A stretch of 9,698 nucleotides of DNA, from positions 1-9,698 of the forward strand of contig PWGF01000412.1 of the NCBI GenBank assembly GCA_003554375.1. Direction: 5' to 3'. Made by a program: the position numbers and the translations under genes. The stretch is from Spirochaetaceae bacterium (GTDB lineage: Bacteria; Spirochaetota; Spirochaetia; DSM-27196; SKKC01). Positions 1-6,896 of this stretch are shown one piece after another. The notes beneath the pieces were generated by a model that was given only the letters and a program-made list of their open reading frames with translations, had not been told where the DNA came from and did no database searches. The stretch's first letter is position 1. Each line of letters begins with the position of its first letter.

Positions 1-872
1 GGCCGGGGGCTCAGACCGACCGCCGATAGGCCGTCGTATGTTGCACTGACCAGACGGCGGGGTGCGATCTGTCGCGGAGCCCCGGTTTCCACGGCGGGAG
101 CAGGCGCCAGAGCGTCCAGATCGAGGTATATCACTGCGTTGGGAAGAGAAGCTTGTCGCCGTTCGTATTCAGAGCGAAGCCATCGGCTTCCCAGCGGGTG
201 TTCGGGTTCGGAAGACACGGCGCCGGACGGCGGGCGGGGGGAATCCGGGGCATCCGGAGGATCGGGCTCCCGAAGCCATGCTTCCGGCCGGCGGCCGGTG
301 CTGCGAGACCGGAAATCGGGGAAAGGAGCCGGCGCACCGCCCGCAGCCACGCCGGCGGCAACGTCGGTACCACGCTCCGCCCCTAGGAAAGCGATGGTAA
401 GCGCGGTTCCCGGTGCGATCTCATCCCACAGCTCGGCGATGACAAGTCCTAGCGCGATCCCGGCAGTCCCCGCCCGATCGATCGAGGAGGTTCGTGGATG
501 ATCGATTGGTATAGCCAGGAGTAAGCCGCCGTCTTCGCCTGAGTCGTGCGCCGGCGAGTGCGCGTATTCCGCCGTTATCACCTCTGAGAACGAGTGCGCA
601 TCCGGAAGCGAGTCAAAGGAGTATCGCCGAACTCGGGCGTCGGTGTCCTCTAACGTGGCACAAAGGAGCTCACGGAGCTCCGCGTCTCCGCCGGAACCTT
701 CCGGAAAGGGAAACAGTTCTCTCACCTCCGCGTGCAACTCTTCATAACGCGCATCTATTCGTCCCGTGGTCACGTCGGATTCCGGCGCGAAAAACGAATC
801 CGCCGAGAACGACTGGGAAAAGTGCGGAAGAGCTGTTAGGATGAGAGCTGCTATAACCCCAGGTTTCCACAT
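1..872 (-). CDS. Secreted hypothetical protein with degenerate M28-peptidase-like core (5' part, runs off left edge)
   Basis: The minus-strand frame is open from an ATG at 872 to the window edge (290 codons, no stop); an in-frame TAA three codons upstream (879-881) fixes the start. Residues 1-24 look like a Sec signal peptide (MWKP, then a hydrophobic run, cleavage probably near SFSA), so the protein is probably periplasmic or outer-surface. Residues 117-125 (LLLAIPIDH) and 136-168 (GIALGLVIAELW, then IAFLGAERG) resemble in order the core strands and helix of M28 zinc peptidases (a HxD strand, the DNASG helix and the FxxxxEE strand). The metal ligands look lost: HxD reads PID, no GADDN is seen and EE reads ER. 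A later strand, NAVIYLDLDAL (245-255), fits the same fold. Residues about 178-232 are rich in Pro, Arg, Ser and Asp and look like an inserted linker. No Shine-Dalgarno is visible. The gene is well supported; the fold assignment is from memory of the family and only moderately sure. Confidence 0.65.
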   Translation of the reverse strand, partial: MWKPGVIAALILTALPHFSQSFSADSFFAPESDVTTGRIDARYEELHAEVRELFPFPEGSGGDAELRELLCATLEDTDARVRRYSFDSLPDAHSFSEVITAEYAHSPAHDSGEDGGLLLAIPIDHPRTSSIDRAGTAGIALGLVIAELWDEIAPGTALTIAFLGAERGTDVAAGVAAGGAPAPFPDFRSRSTGRRPEAWLREPDPPDAPDSPRPPSGAVSSEPEHPLGSRWLRSEYERRQASLPNAVIYLDLDALAPAPAVETGAPRQIAPRRLVSATYDGLSAVGLSPR

Positions 873-883
873 TGCGTGTTACC

Positions 884-912
884 AGGGTACGGGCAGGTAG
901 TATGTTGGTCAA
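884..912 (-). promoter_or_regulatory. Weak candidate promoter for the secreted M28-like gene
   Basis: On the minus strand TTGACC (907-912) is followed after 17 bases by TACCCT (884-889), a poor -10. The predicted transcription start is near 877, giving a leader of only about five bases before the ATG at 872. That would fit the missing Shine-Dalgarno, but the -10 matches the consensus at only three of six bases, so this is tentative. The rest of the 873-1012 gap has only a weak plus-strand candidate for the nitroreductase (TTACCA at 879, TATGTT at 901, 16-base spacer). Confidence 0.2.
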
Positions 913-1012
913 CCTATGCCCGGCGCGGGTCCGGAGACGTGTGAGGGATCCATCGGTCATGCTGTGGGCGAGAGGGGAAAGAATGTGAAGGAAGAAAGAG
1001 AGGACGCGCCGT

Positions 1013-1528
1013 ATGGAGCTTCTGCCCGAGATTCGGAACAGGAGGAGTGTTCGCGTCTATCGTCCGGATGAGATACCGGAACCATCGTTGGAACGCGTGT
1101 TGGAAGCGGCGCGACAGGCGCCGTCGGCCAAGAATCGTCAGGCATGGCGCTTCATCGCGATCACCAAGCCGGAGCTTCAAGGACGCTTGCAGACCGCTTG
1201 CTTTGGACAGGAGTGGGTCGGCCAGGCCCCGGTTTCGATTGCGTTCTGTACTACCAACGTCGACTATCGGATGCCGAACGGACAACTCTCCTATCCGATC
1301 GATTTGAGTTTTGCCGTGGCGTTTGCCATGCTGCAGGCCGAGCATGAAGGGTTCGGAACGTGTGCAATTAGCACTTTTGATGAGGAGGACGTCAAGGCGC
1401 TTCTTTCGGTCCCGCACACCATGAGAGTCGTGTTGCTCTTGACAATCGGCTATAGTGCCGAGGATGAAGACGGTCCCGGCGCGGAGCGGCTGCCGTTCGA
1501 TCGGGTCGTAGCGTACAACCACTGGTAG
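1013..1528 (+). CDS. Nitroreductase family protein
   Basis: A 171-residue protein of the FMN-dependent nitroreductase superfamily; members reduce nitro compounds, quinones or flavins with NAD(P)H, usually as cytoplasmic homodimers that share the FMN site. What shows it: the N-terminal FMN-phosphate motif RRSVR (residues 10-14), the PSAKNRQAWRF segment (37-47) that matches the family's PSxxNxQPWxF, a GFGTCAIS segment (113-120) and the closing VVLLLTIGYSAE (139-150), where most relatives read GYP. The length is at the short end of the family. GAGAGGA at 998-1004 lies eight bases before the ATG and is a good Shine-Dalgarno. It is divergent from the secreted M28-like gene and convergent with ddl, so it is probably transcribed alone. 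Its physiological substrate cannot be told from sequence. Confidence 0.92.
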   Translation: MELLPEIRNRRSVRVYRPDEIPEPSLERVLEAARQAPSAKNRQAWRFIAITKPELQGRLQTACFGQEWVGQAPVSIAFCTTNVDYRMPNGQLSYPIDLSFAVAFAMLQAEHEGFGTCAISTFDEEDVKALLSVPHTMRVVLLLTIGYSAEDEDGPGAERLPFDRVVAYNHW

Positions 1529-1562
1529 CTCGCTCGAATCCGGCGAACGCGCTTGTTTAACT

Positions 1563-1586
1563 CGGCCTGTCGGTGACTGTAGGCCG
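1563..1586. terminator. Weak hairpin in the convergent nitroreductase/ddl gap
   Basis: CGGCCT (1563-1568) pairs with AGGCCG (1581-1586) across a 12-base loop, with two further G-U pairs possible in plus-strand RNA. It lies 35 bases after the nitroreductase stop and about 80 bases after the ddl stop, where a bidirectional terminator would be expected. No T-run follows on either strand, so this is only a structural candidate; nothing better was seen between 1529 and 1663. Confidence 0.2.
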
Positions 1587-1663
1587 CCAAGCGTCGGGCG
1601 GAGGACCGGCCGGAAAGCGCAAAAGGAGCGATGGTGTCGCAGTGGCACCGTACCGGAGGCACC

Positions 1664-2881
1664 CTAGGTGGTGCTTTCGGGCCCCGTGCGATAGGTGTAG
1701 CTGAGCTGCTCCGTCCGCCCATGTCGTGCCTCGGCCAGCTCGATGAGCTGCTCGATCAGCCGGCCGTAGGGAAGTCCGTAGTGCTCGCAAAGCTTCGGAA
1801 ACATGCTGATACGCGTAAAACCGGGGATGGTATTGATCTCGTTGACGTAAATGGTGTCGGCGCTCCGGGAGCGTTCGGCATCCGTGCCCGGGCCGTCGCC
1901 GTTTCCCGGCGCTTCAAGACGCCGGCTGTCGGTTGCGGCCGTTCCGTTATGCTCCCCTTCAACCAGAAAAAAGTCTACTCGAGCGAAACCGGAACAGTTG
2001 CAGGCGCGGTAGGCTTGCTCGGCCAGCGTGCGGATGCGTTGAGTCTGTTCCGAGGTTAAGTCGGCGGGGATTGATAGGCCGGCGCCTTCGGGGTCCACGT
2101 ACTTCGCTTCGTAGTCGTAGAAATCATGGGTAGGGATGATCTCGCCAAGAGCATATGACTGAACGTGCTCGTTCCCGACGACCGAGCATTCGATCTCCCG
2201 GCCGGAAATGGACATTTCGGCGACGATCTTCATGTCATAGGCGCTCGCCGCCTCGAGCGCTTGGGGCACGTCCTCGGGCCTTGCGACGCGCCGTACTCCA
2301 ACCGAGCTGCCGCAGCGGGCCGGTTTGATAAAGGCGGGGAAACCGATCTCGTTGCGAATACGGGCAGTAACGTGGTCACGGAAAGCTGAGTTCGGACCGT
2401 CTGCAGGGATAGTCTCGGTGAAGAACGGTATGACCGGGATACGGGCTTCCATCCAGAGCCGTTTGGCGATCTCTTTGTCGAACGCCGCAGCGCTGCCGCA
2501 CACATCGGCCCCGACGTAAGGAATCCGAGCTTGCTCCAAAGCGCCCTGAAGCGTTCCGTCCTCGCCGAACGTACCGTGGAGGACGGGGAAGACCACGTCT
2601 ATATCTAGCGGTCGCTCGTTCGTGCGTAATCCGCAGCCCGGTTCTACCAGGACACGCGGTCGACCTTCCGTCACTACCGTAAGCTCCTCTTGACCGTCTC
2701 GAGCCCGATCGACGAGATCTTCCGGCTGAAGGTACCAGCGCCCTTCGGTGTCGATACCGATCAAAATCAGCTCGTTGCGGGTCAGATCAAATGCGCGCAT
2801 TACGCTGGTAGCCGATTGCAGCGAAACCTCGTGCTCGCCGCTGCGACCTCCATAGAGGAGCGCTGTGGTCCTTTTATCCAT
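1664..2881 (-). CDS. ddl: D-alanine--D-alanine ligase
   Basis: A cytoplasmic ATP-grasp enzyme that joins two D-alanines with ATP for the end of the peptidoglycan stem peptide. Seen in the 405 residues: N-terminal GGRSGEHEVSLQSA (11-24), LHGTFGEDGTLQG (101-113), the ATP-binding loop KPARCGSSVGV (186-196), GREIECSV (227-234), the omega loop FYDYEAKY (254-261) and RVDFF...NEINTIPGFT, with metal ligands D303, E348 and N350. The YEAKY omega loop is the D-Ala-D-Ala type, not the D-lactate type of VanA. The metal ligands are 45 residues apart instead of the 13 in E. coli DdlB because about 32 hydrophilic residues (roughly 309-342) are inserted between them. The ATG overlaps the end of murE by eight bases (ATGGATAA), so translation is probably coupled; a weak GGGA lies seven bases upstream. 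Function is secure; the activity effect of the insert is unknown. Confidence 0.96.
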   Translation of the reverse strand: MDKRTTALLYGGRSGEHEVSLQSATSVMRAFDLTRNELILIGIDTEGRWYLQPEDLVDRARDGQEELTVVTEGRPRVLVEPGCGLRTNERPLDIDVVFPVLHGTFGEDGTLQGALEQARIPYVGADVCGSAAAFDKEIAKRLWMEARIPVIPFFTETIPADGPNSAFRDHVTARIRNEIGFPAFIKPARCGSSVGVRRVARPEDVPQALEAASAYDMKIVAEMSISGREIECSVVGNEHVQSYALGEIIPTHDFYDYEAKYVDPEGAGLSIPADLTSEQTQRIRTLAEQAYRACNCSGFARVDFFLVEGEHNGTAATDSRRLEAPGNGDGPGTDAERSRSADTIYVNEINTIPGFTRISMFPKLCEHYGLPYGRLIEQLIELAEARHGRTEQLSYTYRTGPESTT

Positions 2882-4574
2882 GCCGGTATCCCATATCGTG
2901 AAGGATCGTTCGTGCGGTCTCGATCTCGTTCCAGTCGATCGAGCCCGTTGCGTACTCGATACTGCTCTCGTGTCCTTTCCCTAGCAGGAGGACCATATCG
3001 TTGGCTCCGGCGAGCTTGAGCGCCTGACGGATTGCCGTTTTGCGATCCGGAACCAGGTGGAGATCTACGCCGCGTTTGTGGCGACCACAGCCGCAGGCGA
3101 TATCGTCTAGGATGCGCGAGGGCGACTCTTGCCGAGGGTCTTCGTCCGTAAGGATGATGAGATCAGCGTATCGGTCGGCAATTGCGCCTTGAAGCTTACG
3201 CTTCTTGCGGTCTCGTTCCCCCGCGGAACCGAACACCGCGATGAGCTTCCCTCGCGTCCGCTCACGAATCGGGGGGAAAAGCGCCTCGAACGCGCCGGGG
3301 CTGTGAGCGAAATCGACAATGACACTGAAAGCTTGTCCCTCTTCGATCAAGGTCATTCGTCCCGGTGGGAGCTCGAGGTCAGCCACATGCGCGATCACTT
3401 CGCGCCAGTGCGATCGAGTCAAGTGGCGAACCGCGGTGGCGGCCGCTACGGCATTTGCCATGTTGTATCTGCCCGGAACCGGCAGCTCTACGGGAAAACG
3501 CTCCCCTTCGGAGACAAGCTCAAACCTGACCGACGAGCCCAGGTCTTCTACGCACCGTATAAGCACTTCAGCGTCCGCGCCCGACGGAGAGTACGTATGG
3601 ACATGACAGGACGTGCTCTTTTGAAACAGGCGAGCGCTGGGGTCGTCCACATTCAATACCCCAAAGCGCTGGGCGTGTGGCAGCTTGATCGGCCTGCCAT
3701 CGCCGAGACTCGTCGTTTCCGATGATCCTTCGGGCGCGGCGCCCGGAACTCCGGCCGGGCCGGGAGACATCCCGGAGCTTGCGGTTCCACCAGGCGCCGC
3801 CGGGGCGTCTGATGTCCGAGCAGCGGACGCGTGCTCGCAGAGCGTGACGTGGAATCCTAGGGGCTGGTCGAGGGCGCGGAAGAGCTCCGCCTTGTCGCGC
3901 CGATAGCGGTCGAAAGAACCGTGAAAGTCTAGGTGTTCGTGCCGAACATTGGTCAGGACCGCGGCGTCCCAACGTATGTCCAGGAGTCGAGAGGTCTTAC
4001 GGGATAGGCCGTGTGATGTCGCTTCCAGGACACAGAGATCGCACCCCTGTTCTTTCATCTGAGCCAGAAGCTCGTGGACCTCCGGTGCTTCTGGCGTCGA
4101 CTGCCGGAATGGATTGCGATGAATGCTTTCGCCTTCCGTGCTTACGAGCGGGGTGCTGAGGAGGCCAGGCTTGAATCCGAGCCTGCGAAGAAGTTGCCAA
4201 GCGAAGTATGCCGTTGTGCTCTTGCCGTCCGTGCCGGTTATACCCAGTACCCTCATGTGATCCGACGGCTCCCCATGGAAAGCCGCCGACACGCGGCTCA
4301 GCGTAGCTGGACAATTCGACACACGAACTGCTGCCGCATTTGCCGGGACATCCGCGTTGGGACGTTGAAACGCGACCGCTACCGCACCTCGGTTTGCCGC
4401 GTCCTGCAGGAACTCATGGCCGTCGGTCGTGCTTCCCGGAAGCGCTACGAAGAGGTCGCCGGGCTGAACGGTGCGGGAATCGTAGGAAATTCCCGTGACG
4501 TGGACATCGGGGTCCCCATGAGTGATAGTTGCGTCGGTGCCCTTCAGAAGGTGAGCTAGGGTGTGTGAAAGCAT
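2874..4574 (-). CDS. murE: UDP-MurNAc-tripeptide synthetase (MurE), probably L-ornithine-adding
   Basis: Mur ligase that adds the third amino acid to UDP-MurNAc-L-Ala-D-Glu in the cytoplasm. Numbered from the ATG at 4574 (566 residues): N-terminal substrate domain with DSRTVQPGDLFVALPG (32-47); P-loop GTDGKSTT (114-121); EATSHG (184-189); HEHLDFHGSF and YRRDKAELF, where K228 is the expected carbamylated lysine; C-terminal domain with VDFAHSPG (420-427), GSAGERDRKKR (449-459), TDEDPR (476-481) and GKGHE (532-536). The position that reads DNPR in meso-DAP enzymes reads EDPR (478-481). A Gly/Ala/Pro/Ser-rich insert of about 35-50 residues (249-300) makes the protein longer than the usual 480-500. 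Another ATG nine bases upstream (4583) is in frame, but it overlaps the -10 box of the probable promoter, so the second ATG was chosen. The gene overlaps ddl by eight bases and forms an operon with it. Confidence 0.95.
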   Translation of the reverse strand: MLSHTLAHLLKGTDATITHGDPDVHVTGISYDSRTVQPGDLFVALPGSTTDGHEFLQDAANRGAVAVAFQRPNADVPANAAAVRVSNCPATLSRVSAAFHGEPSDHMRVLGITGTDGKSTTAYFAWQLLRRLGFKPGLLSTPLVSTEGESIHRNPFRQSTPEAPEVHELLAQMKEQGCDLCVLEATSHGLSRKTSRLLDIRWDAAVLTNVRHEHLDFHGSFDRYRRDKAELFRALDQPLGFHVTLCEHASAARTSDAPAAPGGTASSGMSPGPAGVPGAAPEGSSETTSLGDGRPIKLPHAQRFGVLNVDDPSARLFQKSTSCHVHTYSPSGADAEVLIRCVEDLGSSVRFELVSEGERFPVELPVPGRYNMANAVAAATAVRHLTRSHWREVIAHVADLELPPGRMTLIEEGQAFSVIVDFAHSPGAFEALFPPIRERTRGKLIAVFGSAGERDRKKRKLQGAIADRYADLIILTDEDPRQESPSRILDDIACGCGRHKRGVDLHLVPDRKTAIRQALKLAGANDMVLLLGKGHESSIEYATGSIDWNEIETARTILHDMGYRHG

Positions 4575-4581
4575 CGGAGGC

Positions 4582-4610
4582 ATATTACCAATACGCGCTC
4601 AGCCGGGCAA
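4582..4610 (-). promoter_or_regulatory. murE-ddl promoter, extended -10
   Basis: Minus strand: TTGCCC (4605-4610), a 17-base spacer ending in TGG, then TAATAT (4582-4587), that is, an extended TGn -10. Transcription is predicted to start at 4575 or 4574, which is the A of the ATG at 4574. No Shine-Dalgarno precedes either ATG, so the transcript looks leaderless. The -35 matches the consensus at four of six bases and the -10 at four of six plus the TG extension. Confidence 0.5.
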
Positions 4611-4652
4611 GAAAAGAAACGGGCCTCGCCGGGACAAACGCAGTCGGACGCT

Positions 4653-4705
4653 GCGGCCGGAAGCGTGGCGGCGAGTGCCCGCCCGTGGTGATCGCCTGCG
4701 GCCGC
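4653..4705. repeat. Imperfect long hairpin (GCGGCCG...CGGCCGC) between hflC and murE
   Basis: GCGGCCG (4653-4659) pairs with CGGCCGC (4699-4705), and inside it GGCGA (4670-4674) pairs with TCGCC (4692-4696), leaving a 17-base loop. The unpaired parts on the two arms are unequal. No T-run follows. In so GC-rich a sequence this may be chance; it could also add to termination after hflC or act in DNA binding upstream of the murE promoter. Confidence 0.25.
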
Positions 4706-4712
4706 TCTGTCC

Positions 4713-4752
4713 AAAACTCTACGGAAGGGTGTTTCTATCCGATCCCCTTCCG
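4713..4752 (-). terminator. Candidate intrinsic terminator of hflK-hflC
   Basis: On the minus strand CGGAAGGG (4745-4752) and CCCTTCCG (4722-4729) form a perfect 8-base stem with a 15-base loop, followed by TAGAG and then TTTT (4713-4716). It begins about 39 bases after the hflC stop and ends about 100 bases before the murE promoter, the right place to separate the two transcription units. The loop is long and the T-run short and offset, so the strength is uncertain. Confidence 0.42.
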
Positions 4753-4790
4753 CACGCACAGCACTCTGCTGGGACGACTCCGTTCGAGGA

Positions 4791-5831
4791 CTAGCGCGCC
4801 CCGTCGACGTCATGCAGGAACCGGAAGTAGTCCATGTCGGTCGTCAGAGTCTTCCCAATATTCGCTAGCGTCTGGTCGTAGCTGGAGATGGATCGGTAGA
4901 AGTCGTAGAACCCGTCGGTGCTCTCGCCGTAGGCGCCGGCGTAGCTTCGTGAAGCCTCCTCGTCCGCTTGACCGCGAATCCGGGCGGCCTCGCCGCGAGC
5001 CTCGGAGAGGATACGCTCCCGCTCGTACTCTACCTCGCCGAGAATCCGCTCTTTCTGGCCCTCACCCAGGCTGCGGAAGTACTCCGCCTCCTGGTTCCGT
5101 TCCGAAACCATGCGCTCGTAGACGCTTTCGGTGAGGTCTTCGTCATAGCGGACTTCGCGGATCACGATGTCGATCAGCTCGGCGCCGATTTGCTCGACCG
5201 AGTCGGAGACCGACTCCCGCATCTCTTCGGCGAGCCTGCGTCTGCCACGCTCGATCTCCCGCTGCTCCGTCTCCGGCCGCATTATCTCCTGAATTTCGCC
5301 CATGACGTCATCCGGCTCTTCTTCGAGGTCGGCATCTTGGATGGCCGCTTCCGCTTCCGCCAGAAGCTGCTCCTCCCCGGTGCGTTCCAGAATCAGGTTG
5401 CTGCTCCGCACCGCCTCCTCGAAGCGATTCTCCGTGATAACCCGTCGAACCGCGGCATCCAGAAGATCATCGAGTCGCCCGAACGCCTGCTCCATGGTGG
5501 TGACGGCCGCGTAAAACTTCGCGGGCTCAGCGATGCGCCAGCGCGCGGTAGCATCGATATGGATAAACTGACCTTCCGCGGTCGGGACCACGTTTGGATC
5601 GCCGTCCCAACTCTGGATGCGTTGCGGGTAGCGCCTGACGTCGTCGACAAGCGGCGTTCGGATCTTCAGTCCGGCTTCGGTCTCTTCGCTTACGATCTCT
5701 CCAAAGCGGACGACAACCGCCTGCTCTCCTTCCTCTACTACATAGAACGGGCCGGCCGCAAAGAAGAGCACGACTACGACCGCCACCACTACAAGAACTA
5801 CAATCGGTTTGTTCGATTTCTTCTCACTCAT
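4791..5831 (-). CDS. hflC: HflC, SPFH-domain membrane protein, modulator of FtsH
   Basis: Inner-membrane protein that, with HflK, forms a large cage around the FtsH protease in E. coli and limits its access to membrane substrates. The 346 residues fit the family (334 in E. coli). A short charged N-terminus (MSEKKSNK) is followed by one transmembrane helix (about 9-28), then the SPFH/band-7 domain starting VVEEGEQAVVVRFGEI (31-46), which faces the periplasm in E. coli. Residues 150-205 are acidic and charged, where E. coli HflC also has an insert. A coiled-coil-prone stretch with REVRYDEDL (226-233), NQEAEYFRSLGEGQ (246-259) and EYERERILSEARGEAARIRG (268-287) precedes the typical FYDFYRSISSYDQTL (308-322). 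It overlaps hflK by ATGA and has a strong Shine-Dalgarno, GGGAGG (5838-5843), six bases from the ATG. Neighbouring murE-ddl is probably a separate unit. Confidence 0.95.
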   Translation of the reverse strand: MSEKKSNKPIVVLVVVAVVVVLFFAAGPFYVVEEGEQAVVVRFGEIVSEETEAGLKIRTPLVDDVRRYPQRIQSWDGDPNVVPTAEGQFIHIDATARWRIAEPAKFYAAVTTMEQAFGRLDDLLDAAVRRVITENRFEEAVRSSNLILERTGEEQLLAEAEAAIQDADLEEEPDDVMGEIQEIMRPETEQREIERGRRRLAEEMRESVSDSVEQIGAELIDIVIREVRYDEDLTESVYERMVSERNQEAEYFRSLGEGQKERILGEVEYERERILSEARGEAARIRGQADEEASRSYAGAYGESTDGFYDFYRSISSYDQTLANIGKTLTTDMDYFRFLHDVDGAR

Positions 5832-6838
5832 TCCGAGCCTCCCACACTTCCGGCCTGTGCGGCGTCCACGGGCTGCCGCGTTAAGTCGAGGAACGGCAGC
5901 ACGTTCTGCAGCGACCGGTCGACGATCGTTACGTTGGAAGCGTCCGCGAGCAGCTCCTCGACCGTCTCAATGTAGAGCCTACGACGCGTCACCTCAGGGG
6001 CCTCCTGGTACGCCGCGTGGACCGATCGGAAGGCGTCGGCTTCACCTTCCGCGATGTTGACCCGCCGTGAGGCATAGCCGCGCGCCTCTTCGACGATCCG
6101 GTCCGCCTCACCTTGGACGCGCGGCAACACGCGATTCCGCTCGCGGCGGGCCTCGTTGATGAGGCGGTTCATATCCTGTTGGGCGCGGTTTACGTCCTCG
6201 AAAGCCTGACGCACGCTCCCCGCCGGCGGGAGCACGTCCTGTAGCTCCACTTGGGTGACGGTGATTCCAAGCCCATATTCGTCGAAGAAGTCGTTCATCA
6301 TCTCCAGGGCTTCCACCTGGATCTCCCCTCGTCCTGCGCCGAGCACGTCGAATATGGCGCGGTCGCCTACGAGCTCATTCATCACCGACTTGGAGATGTC
6401 CCAGATCGTGCCGTGTCGGTCTTCCACGTTGAAGAGCCACGCTTCAGGCTCGACGATGCGGTACTGGATGATCCACTCGACATCCACGATGTTCAGATCC
6501 CCCGTGAGCATGACCGACTCTTCCGGGAAGTCGCGATCCACGTACTGGCTCCGGACTCCCGGTTGCTCAGTCCGAAAACCGAACGGCATAGTCTGGACCC
6601 GCTGTGTGGGGACGTTGTGGTTTTCCTCGATTCCAAACGGAAGCTTGAAGTGTAGCCCCGGCGACTCCAAACGGACGACGCGCCCGAAGCGGGTTACTAC
6701 CGCCTGCTCCGTCTGGTCTACTACGAAGAACGAGGTGAAGGCCCCGGCGATCGCAAGGATTACGACCACGGCGGCCACGATCTTTCCCGGGGTGACGCGA
6801 ATTGTCTTTCCCGAGACGTTTACGTTGAACTCCGGCAT
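5828..6838 (-). CDS. hflK: HflK, SPFH-domain membrane protein, modulator of FtsH
   Basis: Partner of HflC in the HflKC-FtsH complex of the inner membrane. From the ATG at 6838 it has 336 residues: a short N-terminus (MPEFNVNVSGKTIRV), a transmembrane helix (about 19-39, KIVAAVVVILAIAGAFTSFF), and the SPFH core beginning VVDQTEQAVVTRFGRVVRL (39-57) and GLHFKLPFGIE (61-71). Further in are QRVQTMPFGFRT (79-90), VEWIIQYRI (120-128), ITVTQVELQDVLPP (192-205) and the coiled-coil region to IAEGEADAF (262-270), then RRRLYIETVEELL and VLPFLDL at the end. The Gly/Pro-rich N-terminal tail of E. coli HflK is absent. The frame is open 34 codons further up (ATG at 6940), but that extension is Arg-rich, unlike the family, and GGGAG lies ten bases before the ATG at 6838, which decides the start. 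The TGA stop overlaps the hflC ATG. Confidence 0.94.
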   Translation of the reverse strand: MPEFNVNVSGKTIRVTPGKIVAAVVVILAIAGAFTSFFVVDQTEQAVVTRFGRVVRLESPGLHFKLPFGIEENHNVPTQRVQTMPFGFRTEQPGVRSQYVDRDFPEESVMLTGDLNIVDVEWIIQYRIVEPEAWLFNVEDRHGTIWDISKSVMNELVGDRAIFDVLGAGRGEIQVEALEMMNDFFDEYGLGITVTQVELQDVLPPAGSVRQAFEDVNRAQQDMNRLINEARRERNRVLPRVQGEADRIVEEARGYASRRVNIAEGEADAFRSVHAAYQEAPEVTRRRLYIETVEELLADASNVTIVDRSLQNVLPFLDLTRQPVDAAQAGSVGGSE

Positions 6839-6883
6839 GATGAATTGGCTCCCATGTACGGAGAATCCGAGAGCGGACAAGAA

Positions 6884-6896
6884 GCGCCGACGGCGC
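6884..6896. repeat. Short perfect palindrome upstream of hflK
   Basis: GCGCCG-A-CGGCGC is a 13-base perfect dyad about 46 bases upstream of the hflK start codon. As RNA it could form a five-pair, three-base-loop hairpin in the 5' leader; as DNA it could be a small operator. In a GC-rich gap such a dyad may also arise by chance. Confidence 0.25.

Noticed and set aside
62..501. Overlapping plus-strand frames of 77-120 codons
   Set aside because: They are Arg-, Gly- and Pro-rich, have no signal peptide or family motif, and lie opposite the 290-codon minus-strand frame that has a clear signal peptide.
914..1648. 244-codon minus-strand frame opposite the nitroreductase
   Set aside because: The plus strand encodes recognisable nitroreductase motifs with a good Shine-Dalgarno; the antisense translation has no family features.
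1655..1675. GCACC/GGTGC hairpin at the ddl stop codon as a terminator
   Set aside because: It overlaps the coding end, has only five pairs and no T-run follows on the minus strand.
4968..5975. 335-codon plus-strand frame opposite hflC
   Set aside because: It is a long shadow of GC-rich coding sequence; the minus strand encodes full-length HflC with conserved motifs.
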